Below are positions 55,701 through 58,637 of a stretch of 64,000 bases of DNA, one piece after another. Location of the stretch: contig OX442415.1 in the NCBI GenBank assembly GCA_949361645.1, forward strand, positions 12,351,241 to 12,415,240, given 5' to 3'. Numbering within the stretch: the first letter of the stretch is position 1; the number at the start of each line of letters is the position of its first letter. Source of the stretch: Spongilla lacustris. Its lineage: Eukaryota; Porifera; Demospongiae; Spongillida; Spongillidae. The notes under the pieces are model-generated. The model was given only the letters and a program-made list of their open reading frames with translations, had not been told where the DNA came from and made no database searches. The translations under genes were made by a program, and so were the position numbers.

Positions 55701-56975
55701 TATAATTTTCACTACATTGTACATGTAAAACATGTGATTAACTAAAAATGTAAAAGAGGTTCAGAATACGATTTGTTAACAGTGCTTATTTTAATCACCT
55801 GTTCTCGTGTAGGAACCAGCTGTTCTTTCAATGCTGCATTCTTTGAAGTGTACATGTAGATAGTGATGATTTCATACACACTCAACATTCAGTACAGCTT
55901 TTAGCACTGTACATGTACACAATTACCTCAGCTTTGCATTCATTCAATTCCTGCTCCTGCAGCTTGTGCTGGGATCAGACATATAAGGAGAATAACTGAA
56001 GTCTCAATTGTATTCTACTTTGGTCAATGAACTTTACTTTCAGAGCATACTCTAAGTTACAATGACCTACTACATTTGTACTTGGTTTAAATATTGGTTA
56101 GAAATAGACTTTGTCTGAAAAACCCTGAGAAATGTTTTATTAATGCCCTTATCCCCATTCACCTGTTCGAGTTTTTCTTGTAATGTCTGTTGCAATTCAG
56201 AAATCTGAGGTGTGGATAATAGCAATGATCTAATATTCAGTATGACATTAATACCTTAGCTTTGCATTCATTCAAATCCCACTTTTGCTTTTTGTGCTGG
56301 GATCAGACAATTATATTAAAGGCTCCATATCATCAAAATGTGGTCTACTGATAACTTTTTAATTACAAAATTTACTATAATCTACTGCTTAAAATGTATG
56401 GCTTAGTATGGAAATGTAATTACAATAGTATGTGTCTGAAAAACACTATTACCTGTTCCTGTTGTTCTTCAACAGCCTGTTGCAATTCTGCATTCTGAGG
56501 GGTAGGTAGTGATGATTTAATATTGAGTGCCACTTTAGCACTGTACATATACCTTAGTTTTGCATTCAGCAAACTCCCATTCTTGCTGTTTATACTGGGA
56601 TCAGACATGTGAGAAGAAAACTGAAGTCTCTTATCATGATTAACTTTAATTTCAGAGCATCATTTCAGTTACATGTACAACATTCAATTTGATCTACTGC
56701 TTGGTATAGATATTGCTTAGCATAGAAATGTAATTATTAAAAATCACAAATTTGCATCTATAGGATTTGTCTGAAAAACCCTGTGAAATGTTTTATAAAT
56801 GCCCTTCTCCCTATCACCTGTTCTTGATGTTCTTGTATTGTCTTTTGCAATTCTGCATTCTGAAATGTAAGTACATGTAGTGATCATTGAATATTCCGTA
56901 TGTATTATATGGTAGGCCTACATGTACATGTACCTCAGCTTTGCATTCATTCAATTCCCGCTCTTGCTGTTTGTG
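15782..56975 (-). CDS. Large coiled-coil gene of phase-0 microexons with UBAN-like motif
   Basis: On the minus strand I find about 18 short open segments, each bounded by AG upstream and GT downstream. Nearly all are a multiple of three long (30, 36, 39, 42, 60, 63 or 75 nt) and open in phase 0, so together they read as one continuous, highly charged coiled coil rich in Glu, Gln and Lys. Exon 14 carries [13 protein letters not shown] and exon 17 carries [11 protein letters not shown]. The DFxxERxxR pattern is the signature of the ubiquitin-binding UBAN region of NEMO, ABIN and optineurin, which bind linear or K63 ubiquitin chains in NF-kB and autophagy signalling. The role here is an inference. 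Neither the first nor the last exon was found, so both ends are open. The introns hold nearly every transposon in this window. Alternative: another tropomyosin- or golgin-like coiled coil. I am confident of the exon series, less so of the family. Confidence 0.65.
15871..15912 (-). CDS. Coiled-coil gene, exon 17 (second UBAN-like core)
   Basis: A 42-nt segment between 'ttttaacccacag' and 'gtttga' reads [19 protein letters not shown] matches the start of a UBAN core, but the following ER is not conserved. It may be a diverged duplicate of exon 14. Confidence 0.55.
16262..16374 (+). CDS. Candidate plus-strand exon, unrecognised
   Basis: After 'ctcatccaacag' an open stretch starts ATG and reads [20 protein letters not shown] then [15 protein letters not shown], ending at a possible donor 'gtaaga'. 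It looks coding, but I know no family. It could be an exon of a plus-strand gene or a captured fragment. Confidence 0.3.
16568..16884 (-). pseudogene. LINE-like element fragment (post-RT region)
   Basis: Minus-strand reading contains [13 protein letters not shown] and, further on, [20 protein letters not shown] followed by PGLGLHL. The same landmarks occur after the RT domain in the elements at 32.2-39.3 kb, so this is a short piece of that family. No RT or nuclease part is present. Confidence 0.7.
17088..18678 (+). pseudogene. Ty3/gypsy pol: RNase H end and integrase, broken
   Basis: Early residues show the end of RNase H (ETDHKPL, then DALSRAP). An H2C2 zinc-binding region follows ([14 protein letters not shown]). 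The core domain starts after an in-frame stop at 17740-17742. The first catalytic Asp position is Asn (VATNIF, about 17763). The second Asp (VVSDNGPQ) and the Glu (NGHVERG) are present. Further frameshifts fall near 18150 and 18325, and a stop at 18514. Integration activity is therefore lost on several counts. Confidence 0.8.
18688..18990 (+). repeat. LTR of the permuted Ty3/gypsy copy
   Basis: Starts TGTAGTGTAGTGG directly after the purine-rich 'agaaagggaga', a likely polypurine tract. It contains a poly-G run at 18796-18817. The right border is approximate; 'tggtggccacagtgggat' just after it resembles the primer-binding region that precedes gag. Confidence 0.5.
19045..19255 (+). pseudogene. 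Ty3/gypsy gag N-terminus, start codon lost
   Basis: Reads [20 protein letters not shown] and, after a one-base shift near 19157, [20 protein letters not shown] then ILQSFGL. This is the typical start of a Ty3/gypsy gag. The expected ATG is ATA at 19045. The frame ends about 19255 where homology stops. Confidence 0.7.
19335..19440. repeat. Interspersed repeat, second copy of 1625-1745
   Basis: Shares 'tttgaaatcttgtga', 'acctgccag', 'tttcaaacattga' and 'gatgctg' with 1625-1745 in the same order. No coding potential. Confidence 0.6.
19690..19963 (+). CDS. Two candidate plus-strand exons, unrecognised
   Basis: First segment (about 19690-19777): reads [20 protein letters not shown] then DNNLITHP, followed by a donor 'gtaatt'. 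Second segment (about 19888-19959): after 'actttgcag' it reads DDSKDN and, with one base shifted, [16 protein letters not shown] before 'gtatga'. The two could join across an intron of about 110 nt. The shift suggests decay. Family unknown. Confidence 0.25.
20390..20580. repeat. G-rich repeat with 'acaatata' words
   Basis: Repeated 'gggggacaatata' and 'tatattgtccccc' words with G runs, in both orientations. Similar words occur at 1370-1420. No coding potential. Confidence 0.5.
20858..20893 (-). CDS. Coiled-coil gene, exon 16
   Basis: A 36-nt segment between 'ttgtacgacag' and a strong donor 'gtaagtat' reads [12 protein letters not shown]. Phase 0. Confidence 0.6.
21364..21423 (-). CDS. Coiled-coil gene, exon 15
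   Basis: A 60-nt segment between 'aaaaatgcag' and 'gtatgc' reads [20 protein letters not shown]. It lies 49 nt after exon 14 and would continue the helix beyond the DFxxERxxR motif. Confidence 0.6.
21473..21535 (-). CDS. Coiled-coil gene, exon 14 (UBAN-like motif)
   Basis: A 63-nt segment between 'cttttttgtcag' and 'gtacac'. It contains [15 protein letters not shown]. Asp-Phe followed by Glu-Arg and a further Arg is the core ubiquitin-contacting pattern of UBAN domains. This is the best functional clue in the gene. Confidence 0.65.
21957..21998 (-). CDS. Coiled-coil gene, exon 13
   Basis: A 42-nt segment between 'atgctgcag' and 'gtaagc' reads [14 protein letters not shown]. Length, phase and sequence match the type-A exons at 56 kb, so the duplicated exon family extends across the whole gene. 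Confidence 0.65.
22274..22628 (+). pseudogene. BEL/Pao-like gag fragment with zinc knuckle
   Basis: Two overlapping frames read as one broken protein. The second has [23 protein letters not shown] and the CCHC knuckle [14 protein letters not shown], the arrangement typical of BEL/Pao gag before the protease. The protease and RT do not follow here. RT of the same clade lies at 29.4-30.3 kb, but other elements sit between. Confidence 0.65.
22850..23665 (-). pseudogene. Ty3/gypsy integrase C-terminal half, broken
   Basis: Starts [20 protein letters not shown] and continues [16 protein letters not shown] and [14 protein letters not shown], closely related to the intact-looking stretch at 50.8 kb. 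Further on, [19 protein letters not shown] is the GPY/F-like chromatin- or DNA-binding module near the C-terminus. Several frameshifts and stops occur after 23466. Confidence 0.75.
23838..25117 (-). pseudogene. piggyBac-like transposase relic (minus strand)
   Basis: The likely start is at 25117, giving an acidic N-terminus ([18 protein letters not shown]) as in piggyBac transposases. Three reading blocks follow in order, separated by stops or shifts. The first catalytic Asp is in LTIDESMS (about 24472). The second is in [16 protein letters not shown] (about 24211). A further block has [15 protein letters not shown]. The DDE_Tnp_1_7 landmarks are clear, but the frame is broken at least three times. 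No TTAA-flanked terminal repeats were identified. Confidence 0.7.
26435..26463. repeat. Short telomere-like TTAGGG/TAAGGG run
   Basis: Five degenerate units: TTAGGG, TAAGGG, TAAGGG, TTAGGG, TTAG. They begin just after a possible intron donor in the plus-strand piggyBac relic. TTAGGG is the common metazoan telomere unit. Confidence 0.6.
26464..26640. repeat. TATG/TGTG/GATG microsatellite
   Basis: Compound microsatellite of tatg, tg, gatg and gcatg units. With the telomere-like run it fills a region bounded by 'gtatgt' and 'ttctttcag', so it may be intronic to the transposase relic. ORFs rich in Tyr, Val and His across it are artefacts. Confidence 0.8.
28018..28760 (+). pseudogene. Uncharacterised Cys-rich protein fragment
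   Basis: Blocks read [20 protein letters not shown] and [15 protein letters not shown], then after a gap with stops [59 protein letters not shown] and [19 protein letters not shown], with CICCG after a one-base shift. CxxC...C...C...CxC spacing suggests a zinc-binding module. I have the impression that similar proteins occur in cnidarians and sponges in mobile-element contexts, but I cannot name the family. Adjacent to the piggyBac relic on the same strand; linkage unproven. Confidence 0.45.
28825..28905 (-). pseudogene. Ty3/gypsy gag N-terminal fragment
   Basis: Reads [20 protein letters not shown] then SWTRFEF. The gag at 47941 starts with the closely related [18 protein letters not shown]. 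Homology stops abruptly at about 28825, the junction with foreign DNA. Confidence 0.75.
29366..30290 (+). pseudogene. BEL/Pao-like reverse transcriptase and RNase H relic
   Basis: Contains [24 protein letters not shown], the RT active-site region as HVDN instead of the usual x[12 protein letters not shown], then [20 protein letters not shown] and LYGFCDAS in shifted frames. These are in BEL/Pao order. The second catalytic Asp of the RT box is lost and there are several stops and shifts. Confidence 0.7.
30300..30430 (+). other. Possible LINE-like C-terminal scrap
   Basis: Reads [18 protein letters not shown] is a landmark shared with the LINE-like elements at 32-39 kb. Too short to assign. 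Confidence 0.3.
30430..31520. other. Intronic-type sequence, no gene seen
   Basis: AT-rich with no recognised repeat ends. It precedes exons 12 and 11 of the minus-strand coiled-coil gene. Confidence 0.5.
31535..31597 (-). CDS. Coiled-coil gene, exon 12
   Basis: A 63-nt segment (21 codons, three heptads) between 'ctctaattag' and a consensus 'gtaagt' donor. It reads [18 protein letters not shown] and then KSK. It lies 68 nt after exon 11. Confidence 0.6.
31666..31740 (-). CDS. Coiled-coil gene, exon 11
   Basis: A 75-nt segment between 'cattccctag' and 'gtgtgg'. It begins [17 protein letters not shown] and ends LFQQ. Phase 0, strongly coiled-coil in composition. Confidence 0.6.
32200..34303 (+). 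pseudogene. LINE-like element B: RT and C-terminal domain, decayed
   Basis: Starts in the region before the RT ([32 protein letters not shown]). RT blocks follow: [27 protein letters not shown], the QQG motif ([10 protein letters not shown]) and the catalytic YLDD box (32996-33007). Beyond it come [54 protein letters not shown] and [12 protein letters not shown]. The C-terminal zinc and nuclease-like part is rearranged ([25 protein letters not shown]). The frame is broken many times. The N-terminal part is missing. Confidence 0.75.
34606..36446 (+). pseudogene. LINE-like element C with N-terminus, RT core deleted
   Basis: Starts at ATG 34606 with a dense Cys cluster ([19 protein letters not shown], then CVNC) cut by a stop at 34708-34710. 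A C2H2-like patch follows (CSHCYHLG ... LQLHHGKC). Then [28 protein letters not shown] and ACGPSGL, where the RT should begin. Instead the sequence jumps at about 35690 to the post-RT part ([74 protein letters not shown]). The whole RT core is absent. Confidence 0.75.
36561..37143 (+). pseudogene. C-terminal nuclease-like domain of a second LINE-like family
   Basis: Reads [35 protein letters not shown] (Asp at 36808), one stop at 36829-36831, then [15 protein letters not shown] (Asp at 36856), [31 protein letters not shown] and SYLLQRLSV. Cys/His followed by RPDG, D-A-T and E-x-x-K fits a PD-(D/E)xK restriction-like endonuclease fold as used by R2-type elements; this is my inference from residue spacing. 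An AATAAA signal follows at about 37254. Confidence 0.6.
37492..39306 (-). pseudogene. LINE-like element E (minus): RT plus C-terminal domain
   Basis: On the minus strand: [35 protein letters not shown], motif [12 protein letters not shown] (Asp about 39062), a catalytic box that reads YHDD (38801-38790) instead of YLDD, then [47 protein letters not shown] and [12 protein letters not shown]. The C-terminus is the best preserved of the cluster: [64 protein letters not shown]. Broken by several shifts; the 5' part is missing. Confidence 0.75.
39375..41140. other. Intronic-type sequence, no gene seen
   Basis: Short ORFs only. I see no transposon protein or clear terminal repeats. It lies in a large intron of the coiled-coil gene. 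Confidence 0.5.
41149..41178 (-). CDS. Coiled-coil gene, exon 10
   Basis: A 30-nt segment between 'ctacag' and 'gttagt' reads [10 protein letters not shown]. It resembles a shortened type-A exon of the tandem array. Phase 0 at both ends. Confidence 0.5.
42381..42653. mobile_element. TA-flanked MITE with G/C homopolymers inside its TIRs
   Basis: The left end GAGTACGTCAAGTAAGCC and the right end GGCTTACTTGACGTACTC are inverted copies, with TA on both outer sides (42379-42380 and 42654-42655). The inverted arms continue inward through poly-C/poly-G, 'ctgcccccac', an A/T run, 'aggct' and 'gagcgtat'. TA target sites suit Tc1/mariner-type transposases. No ORF of its own. Confidence 0.75.
42832..42866 (-). 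CDS. Coiled-coil gene, exon 9 (tentative)
   Basis: Between 'gactttgcag' and 'gtattgg' lie 35 bases that read [11 protein letters not shown] in one frame. The length is not a multiple of three with the obvious acceptor, unlike the other exons. A downstream acceptor (gatgag) would give 30 nt. It may be a decayed or alternative exon. Confidence 0.4.
43053..43639. mobile_element. Long-hairpin element 1
   Basis: The whole 587 bp folds on itself. Outer arms pair ATAAAATTGC with GCAATTTTAT. Then come 'acggttaaggct', 'accacaccatttct', 'cttgctctgtgcc', 'gggttcaaacccgcc' and 'gtagagaggtccctta' with their inverted partners. The centre has 'ttcccgcttgattcgcacca'. No protein-coding part. It shares modules with the hairpins at 45932 and 46490. 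Confidence 0.8.
43658..43745. repeat. (TCTG)n microsatellite
   Basis: About 18 near-perfect TCTG/TGTC units followed by a T run. Confidence 0.95.
43770..44780. repeat. Tandem repeat block with long pyrimidine tract
   Basis: Two diverged copies of a roughly 200-bp unit (43770-43955 and 43985-44130) share 'ctctttagactcct', 'acgatgcgcagacag' and 'gctgatatcgttaaatg'. They are followed by about 500 bp of TCCC/TTCC pyrimidine repeat (44155-44650). The block ends 'gcaacgggcatctagt'. The CTAG(T) end beside a microsatellite is reminiscent of Helitron-like elements, but that is only a hint. Pro/Ser/Leu-rich ORFs here are artefacts. Confidence 0.6.
44820..45060 (+). repeat. Interspersed repeat, copy 3
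   Basis: Direct copy of the repeat at 9020-9260, with 'cgagaaacggatagtgtagc', 'ctctttattgctatcga' and 'ttctcgttcccagac'. About as complete as copy 1. Confidence 0.7.
45290..45560 (+). pseudogene. Decayed Arg/Lys-rich peptide-repeat ORF
   Basis: Read in shifting frames: [15 protein letters not shown], then [19 protein letters not shown], resembling the units of the ORF at 11075. The 3' part matches that copy at nucleotide level. It contains stops and shifts. Confidence 0.45.
45664..45929. mobile_element. Foldback MITE, copy B
   Basis: Arms 'caagatataacaacattc' and 'gtatataggatttgaaggca' pair with 'tgccttcaaatcttatatac' and 'tttttatatcttg'. The middle pairs 'ggaaacaagggattggagat' with 'atctccaatcccttgtttcc', giving an almost perfect hairpin. 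Confidence 0.8.
45932..46451. mobile_element. Long-hairpin element 2 (left arm partly deleted)
   Basis: Contains the same modules as element 1 in inverted order, including 'gtagagaggtcc', 'cagttgaacaaacta' and 'cgttttcccgcttga'. The left arm jumps from its tip to the inner part, so the hairpin is asymmetric. It directly abuts MITE copy B. Confidence 0.65.
46490..47289. mobile_element. Long-hairpin element 3, near-complete
   Basis: About 800 bp. The ends AATTGGGACAGTGTC and GACACTGTCCCAATT are exact inverted repeats. The arms continue for hundreds of bases ('caaaatcgggctt', 'acgttgtactaaacaacaca', 'tcttcgcgacggta', 'tctccgtaacggatgat'). The inner part shares the 'ttcccgcttgattcg' and 'ggcgcgaatcaagcggg' modules with elements 1 and 2. 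No transposase. Confidence 0.85.
47305..47584. mobile_element. Foldback MITE, copy C, flanked by TATTA
   Basis: The most intact copy. Arms run from CAAGATATAAAAAACATTC to the inverse GAATGTTTTTTATATCTTG. TATTA occurs immediately outside both ends, compatible with a 5-bp target duplication (or TA plus chance). Abuts long-hairpin element 3. Confidence 0.85.
47776..47921 (+). repeat. 5' LTR
   Basis: About 146 bp, nearly identical to the 3' LTR from 'ttacataatatattatgtg' to 'gagaactatttaca'. Its first bases differ from those of the 3' LTR, so the extreme 5' end is damaged. Confidence 0.85.
47922..47940 (+). promoter_or_regulatory. Putative tRNA primer-binding site
   Basis: TTGGTGTCAGAAGTG starts right after the LTR and ends just before the gag ATG, the position and form expected of a Ty3/gypsy primer-binding site. 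The tRNA was not identified. Confidence 0.6.
47941..48732 (+). CDS. gag: Ty3/gypsy gag polyprotein
   Basis: An intact 263-residue ORF starting directly after the primer-binding site. It begins [20 protein letters not shown]. Residues about 20-170 form the capsid-like helical region (including [13 protein letters not shown]). One CCHC zinc knuckle, [14 protein letters not shown], starts at residue 231 and should bind RNA during particle assembly. The ORF overlaps the next frame by 64 bases, so pol would need a -1 frameshift or separate start. It is the best preserved retroelement gene in the window. Confidence 0.9.
   Translation: MAKFDVTLPEISVETFEHAWLMFELAATAKEWQEEKQLRTLPTLLRGKLVEYFVELSSEEKSSLEGVKAALTKRAGLKKDPLVAAKHFSSREQGEKESVRDYATQLRKAFAEAYPKEDTVSAVLLQKFMTGLRASITRQMLLKGRPSTMEQAIEEAVVIEEALKFGGEVSKVNVNAIQKKEDSGELTTLLEQMVKKIDTLEAQMSEVKIGHRDMTTGRRHYQYERGGTQKCYRCGEQGHFKRACPLNFNKPAQAVEKSWRGNK
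48669..49694 (+). CDS. pol: Ty3/gypsy protease and pol N-terminus (truncated by duplication)
   Basis: Open for 341 codons in the -1 frame relative to gag. [12 protein letters not shown] (catalytic Asp at 48837) is the aspartic protease active site; [20 protein letters not shown] fits its C-terminal half. The region after it ([19 protein letters not shown]) leads towards the RT. The frame is broken by a 157-bp tandem duplication starting at 49602. Confidence 0.85.
   Translation: MSFKLQQASSGGGKELAGKQVIHHGRRQIKEVHVYNINSLLQVEGLLGGSSVMFLLDSGAAVSVVCYAVLSEEMQQRIKRSSSMVIGANGVPLEVVGRVTANVVLGKFHHDQEFIVVRELTVQCLLGADFMEKHGVVIDYRTRCIQLGQDLVEIPIIGSNTDRVTPPCSDKVVVVSEDVQIPGHSILLLEGKIKGDEGRGCIGEGLIEEGDVDGKPKNMLVARSLSTVREGNGVKLQVMNTGPMPIMLYKGMKIASFIPRQNIMFVGEGKSLERVTMSTATPTFNLEGTNLSGDEKRKLMKLLEEFKESFAKAEHNVRWRREILGEGDNVNSNADIQPRRN
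49445..49758 (+). repeat. 157-bp tandem duplication inside pol
   Basis: Bases 49445-49601 ('aaggcagaacataatgttcg' to 'gagtcctttgcc') are repeated from 49602 almost without change. 157 is not a multiple of three, so the second copy shifts the frame. The near identity shows that it is recent. Confidence 0.9.
49759..50460 (+). pseudogene. Ty3/gypsy reverse transcriptase, frameshifted
   Basis: [18 protein letters not shown] and [20 protein letters not shown] open the RT. A one-base shift near 49965 moves the frame, and the rest continues [24 protein letters not shown] (first catalytic Asp about 50090), [16 protein letters not shown] and YIDD at 50276-50287. It stops at GVEPDPA (about 50458), where an inverted segment begins. 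The catalytic residues are intact, but the frame is not, and RNase H is missing. Confidence 0.85.
50463..50800 (-). pseudogene. Inverted integrase core segment
   Basis: On the minus strand, within a plus-strand element: [25 protein letters not shown] (second catalytic Asp), [16 protein letters not shown] (catalytic Glu). Upstream, in other frames, [16 protein letters not shown]. Its end carries 'cacagtgcagttaaaa', matching in inverse 'ttttaaccgcactgtg' where the plus-strand integrase resumes at about 50832. Confidence 0.8.
50806..51563 (+). pseudogene. Ty3/gypsy integrase C-terminal half
   Basis: [40 protein letters not shown], then after a frame change near 50990 [17 protein letters not shown] and a long open stretch to 51563. 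GDRVWLF and [20 protein letters not shown] form the GPY/F module, which helps to choose the integration site in related elements. An acidic tail follows. Confidence 0.85.
51656..51806 (+). repeat. 3' LTR
   Basis: 151 bp from TGTAGCATAGATTACATAA to GAGAACTATTTACA (TG...CA). It is preceded by the purine-rich 'aataagggagtga', a likely polypurine tract. Confidence 0.85.
52199..52258. repeat. Left subterminal array: three 20-bp units
   Basis: Units start at 52199, 52219 and 52239. The first contains CCGGTTACGTAACCGG, a perfect 16-bp palindrome; the others are variants of it. These are probable transposase-binding sites. Confidence 0.85.
52317..54488 (+). pseudogene. Retroviral-type integrase of the Ginger-like element, with introns
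   Basis: Traces before 52600 ([25 protein letters not shown]) are decayed. Exon about 52607-52737 holds [17 protein letters not shown], with a GT-AG intron after it. The next has [17 protein letters not shown]. Together they give an HHCC zinc domain. The core has the first Asp in YIDLIDMR (about 53033), the second in IHSDNGKEF (53212) and the Glu in [10 protein letters not shown] (53326). An intron at 53427-53490 (gtaagt...tctctgcag) leads to [15 protein letters not shown]. After an acidic linker come [16 protein letters not shown] and [15 protein letters not shown]. All three catalytic residues survive, but one-base shifts and stops break the frame. Confidence 0.75.
53655..53935 (+). repeat. 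Coding minisatellite, acidic (EKEEEDE)n
   Basis: About 15 units of an 18-bp repeat encode EKEEED within the integrase frame. Minor variants (KDEEDE, IEEEDE) occur. Probably replication slippage within an acidic linker; Ser- or Pro-rich ORFs on the other strand are artefacts. Confidence 0.9.
54490..54996 (+). pseudogene. Ulp1-like cysteine protease domain
   Basis: Starts [11 protein letters not shown], then [18 protein letters not shown] with the catalytic His (54631), a stop at 54670-54672, VRIYDCIGG with the Asp (54685), [20 protein letters not shown] with the oxyanion Gln and the catalytic Cys (54811). This is the His-Asp-Gln-Cys order of the C48/Ulp1 family, which cleaves SUMO-like proteins. 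Only one stop breaks it. It follows the integrase with no clear gap, so it may be part of one polyprotein. Confidence 0.8.
55000..55139 (+). pseudogene. PHD finger downstream of the Ulp1-like domain
   Basis: After a stop at 55000-55002, [20 protein letters not shown] continues [11 protein letters not shown] and WNCPLC. The pattern C...CxxC...HxxC...CxxC is that of a PHD zinc finger, with the first Cys pair incomplete at the stop. PHD fingers read histone H3 tails, so the domain could direct insertion to chromatin (inference). Confidence 0.75.
55441..55658. repeat. Right subterminal array: eleven about 20-bp units
   Basis: Nine exact 20-bp units from 55441 to 55620, then two of 19. The consensus is agccggttacacaaccggac with variants cagttac, cgattac and ggttacgc. 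One unit (55601-55620) is inverted in its centre. Far longer than the three-unit left array, so the ends are asymmetric. Confidence 0.9.
55799..56975 (-). CDS. Eight tandem 42-nt exons (types A and B alternating)
   Basis: Transcript order runs from high to low coordinates. Exon 1 is A (56934-56975, [14 protein letters not shown]), 2 is B (56818-56859, [14 protein letters not shown]), 3 is A (56553-56594, [14 protein letters not shown]), 4 is B (56453-56494, [14 protein letters not shown]), 5 is A (56255-56296, [14 protein letters not shown]), 6 is B (56163-56204, [14 protein letters not shown]), 7 is A (55927-55968, [14 protein letters not shown]) and 8 is B (55799-55840, [14 protein letters not shown]). 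Every exon is 14 codons, two heptads. A exons follow 'gatcccag'. B exons mostly follow a '...ctcag' or '...ttcag' acceptor. Surrounding intron sequence is also similar, so the array arose by duplication of an A+B exon pair. Any pair could be skipped without loss of frame. A conserved Cys recurs once per 28 residues. Confidence 0.75.
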
Positions 56976-56999
56976 CTGGGATCAGATACGTGAGGGGAA

Positions 57000-58000
57000 A
57001 AATGAAGTCTCTGAAATGTTGTCCATTAACTTCTTTTCAGAGCTCTCATATACAAATTTCAATTTTATATTGTGAGACTTATTTTCTGTACACATACCCC
57101 CAAATGTCCAATGCAATTTGACTGCAAAGACCCTGTCAAGGAATCTGAATCAGGCTCTATCTTTTTCTGACATTGTAATCTTGTTCGTGGTGTAGGTACC
57201 TAAATTTGTGTCAGACACATATTATTGTTAGCTACAGGTGTACATACATGTAAAAATCTAGGATGCTGTGATTATTCATTTATCCATGCAGTTATGATTC
57301 AGCAATTTACTCAACACTACTAACTCATATGGAATACGCACAGCAAGATATACATTAAAGCTATTGAAACATACCAACCAATTTAGGAAACCACTTATCA
57401 CTCTACCATGTCCAACAGCAAAGGAAATATTTAGCTAGTGAGGTTGTCAAGCTCTATCAGTCTATGGCAATATTTACATGACTAAGGATGATTAAGACTG
57501 CATACATGTACAAAGGTATAAATAAATTGTAAGGCACTTACTACATGTATTACAAAAGTATTATTGACTACATGGATAGGAATGAGATCGCCAATCACAC
57601 CAGTAACTTTAGAATTTACTTGTGTCCTCGTTGGTGGTCAATATCAGACTGGGCATGAAACCAGTACATATAGTATAGTTGGTGTACCTATTTGTAATAA
57701 ATAAACATCCTAAAGAGCAAAAAAGGAATGACAAAATTCTCTATTTACAAAAAGGCATGCTGTGTGTGTGTTGGCCCTCCATTCTGGCCACTATTATAAG
57801 TAGCTGCAAAGTGTCCTTTATATTATATAAGGTCAAAGAATTACAAAACATGATGTTGCTAGGCAGTGATATAATGTTCCTAGTCAGTGTAACAGCTGGA
57901 GCTAAACCTTTATGTAAACCTCAACTATGCATGGAAACTAGATGTGTGTAGATGTATTTATTTGTAACCAAAATAATGAAAAACTATCCTATTATGCAAA
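57000..58000. other. Mostly non-coding; possible upstream exon
   Basis: A minus-strand stretch at 57132-57199 after 'aaatttag' reads VPTPRTRLQCQKKIEPDSDS but ends at a weak donor and is not a multiple of three, so I do not include it in the coiled-coil gene. Nothing else is recognised. Confidence 0.4.
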
Positions 58001-58017
58001 AACTAATGAAAAGGTTA

Positions 58018-58245
58018 TCTCTGAGAAAGTTATTGGTATATAGAATTTGTGGTGTAAAAAGGAAGGAAGCATCCCAGGTACAATGGCATGGAAACATACA
58101 TTTAGCAATGTACTGACTGCTAAGTATACATGTACATGTAGGACTATTCTAATTATTGATCCCTTGTTCCCTCTCCTTTTATAGCACCATTGCGTTGAAA
58201 TTCTATATATTACTAACTTTCTCAAAGAGAATGGTTTTTAAATAT
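58018..58245. mobile_element. Foldback MITE, copy D (diverged)
   Basis: Arms 'tctctgagaaagttattggt' and 'ctaactttctcaaagagaat' are inverted. 'gatcccttgttccct' matches other members. The left inner arm is shortened. Confidence 0.65.
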
Positions 58246-58324
58246 ACTTGCATAACCACAGGCAACAGTATTTCAGGTATTGAAGCCAATTGTGAAAATG
58301 TTTGGTTCTTCATCCAGATTTCAA

Positions 58325-58520
58325 AATTTGTAGTGTAAAAAGGAATGAAGCATACAATGGCATGGAAAATTATATATTTATGCAGTAACATAATGAGCTA
58401 AATATAGGACTACTCTAATCATTGATCCCTTGTTCCCTTTCCTTTTACAGCACCATTGCCTTCAAATTCTATATATGTATATTGCTAACTTACTCAAAGA
58501 GAATGGTTTTTAAAAATTTA
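58325..58520. mobile_element. Foldback MITE, copy E (diverged, left arm lost)
   Basis: Shares 'gtgtaaaaaggaa', 'gatcccttgttccct' and 'caccattgccttcaaatt' with the family. Copies D and E, with their shared 3' flank ('acttgcataaccacaggcaa'), look like a tandem duplication. Confidence 0.6.
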
Positions 58521-58637
58521 CTTGCATAACCACAGGCAACAGTATTTCAGTTAGTATGGAAGGCAATTGTGAAAATGACCTCGCATGATGAGCATATCTA
58601 CCGGATGAGCATGGTACTGTTGATTAGTGTGCAAGAT

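Noticed and set aside
57132..57199. Extra 5' exon of the coiled-coil gene
   Set aside because: 68 nt, weak donor and no coiled-coil character; unlike the phase-0 series.
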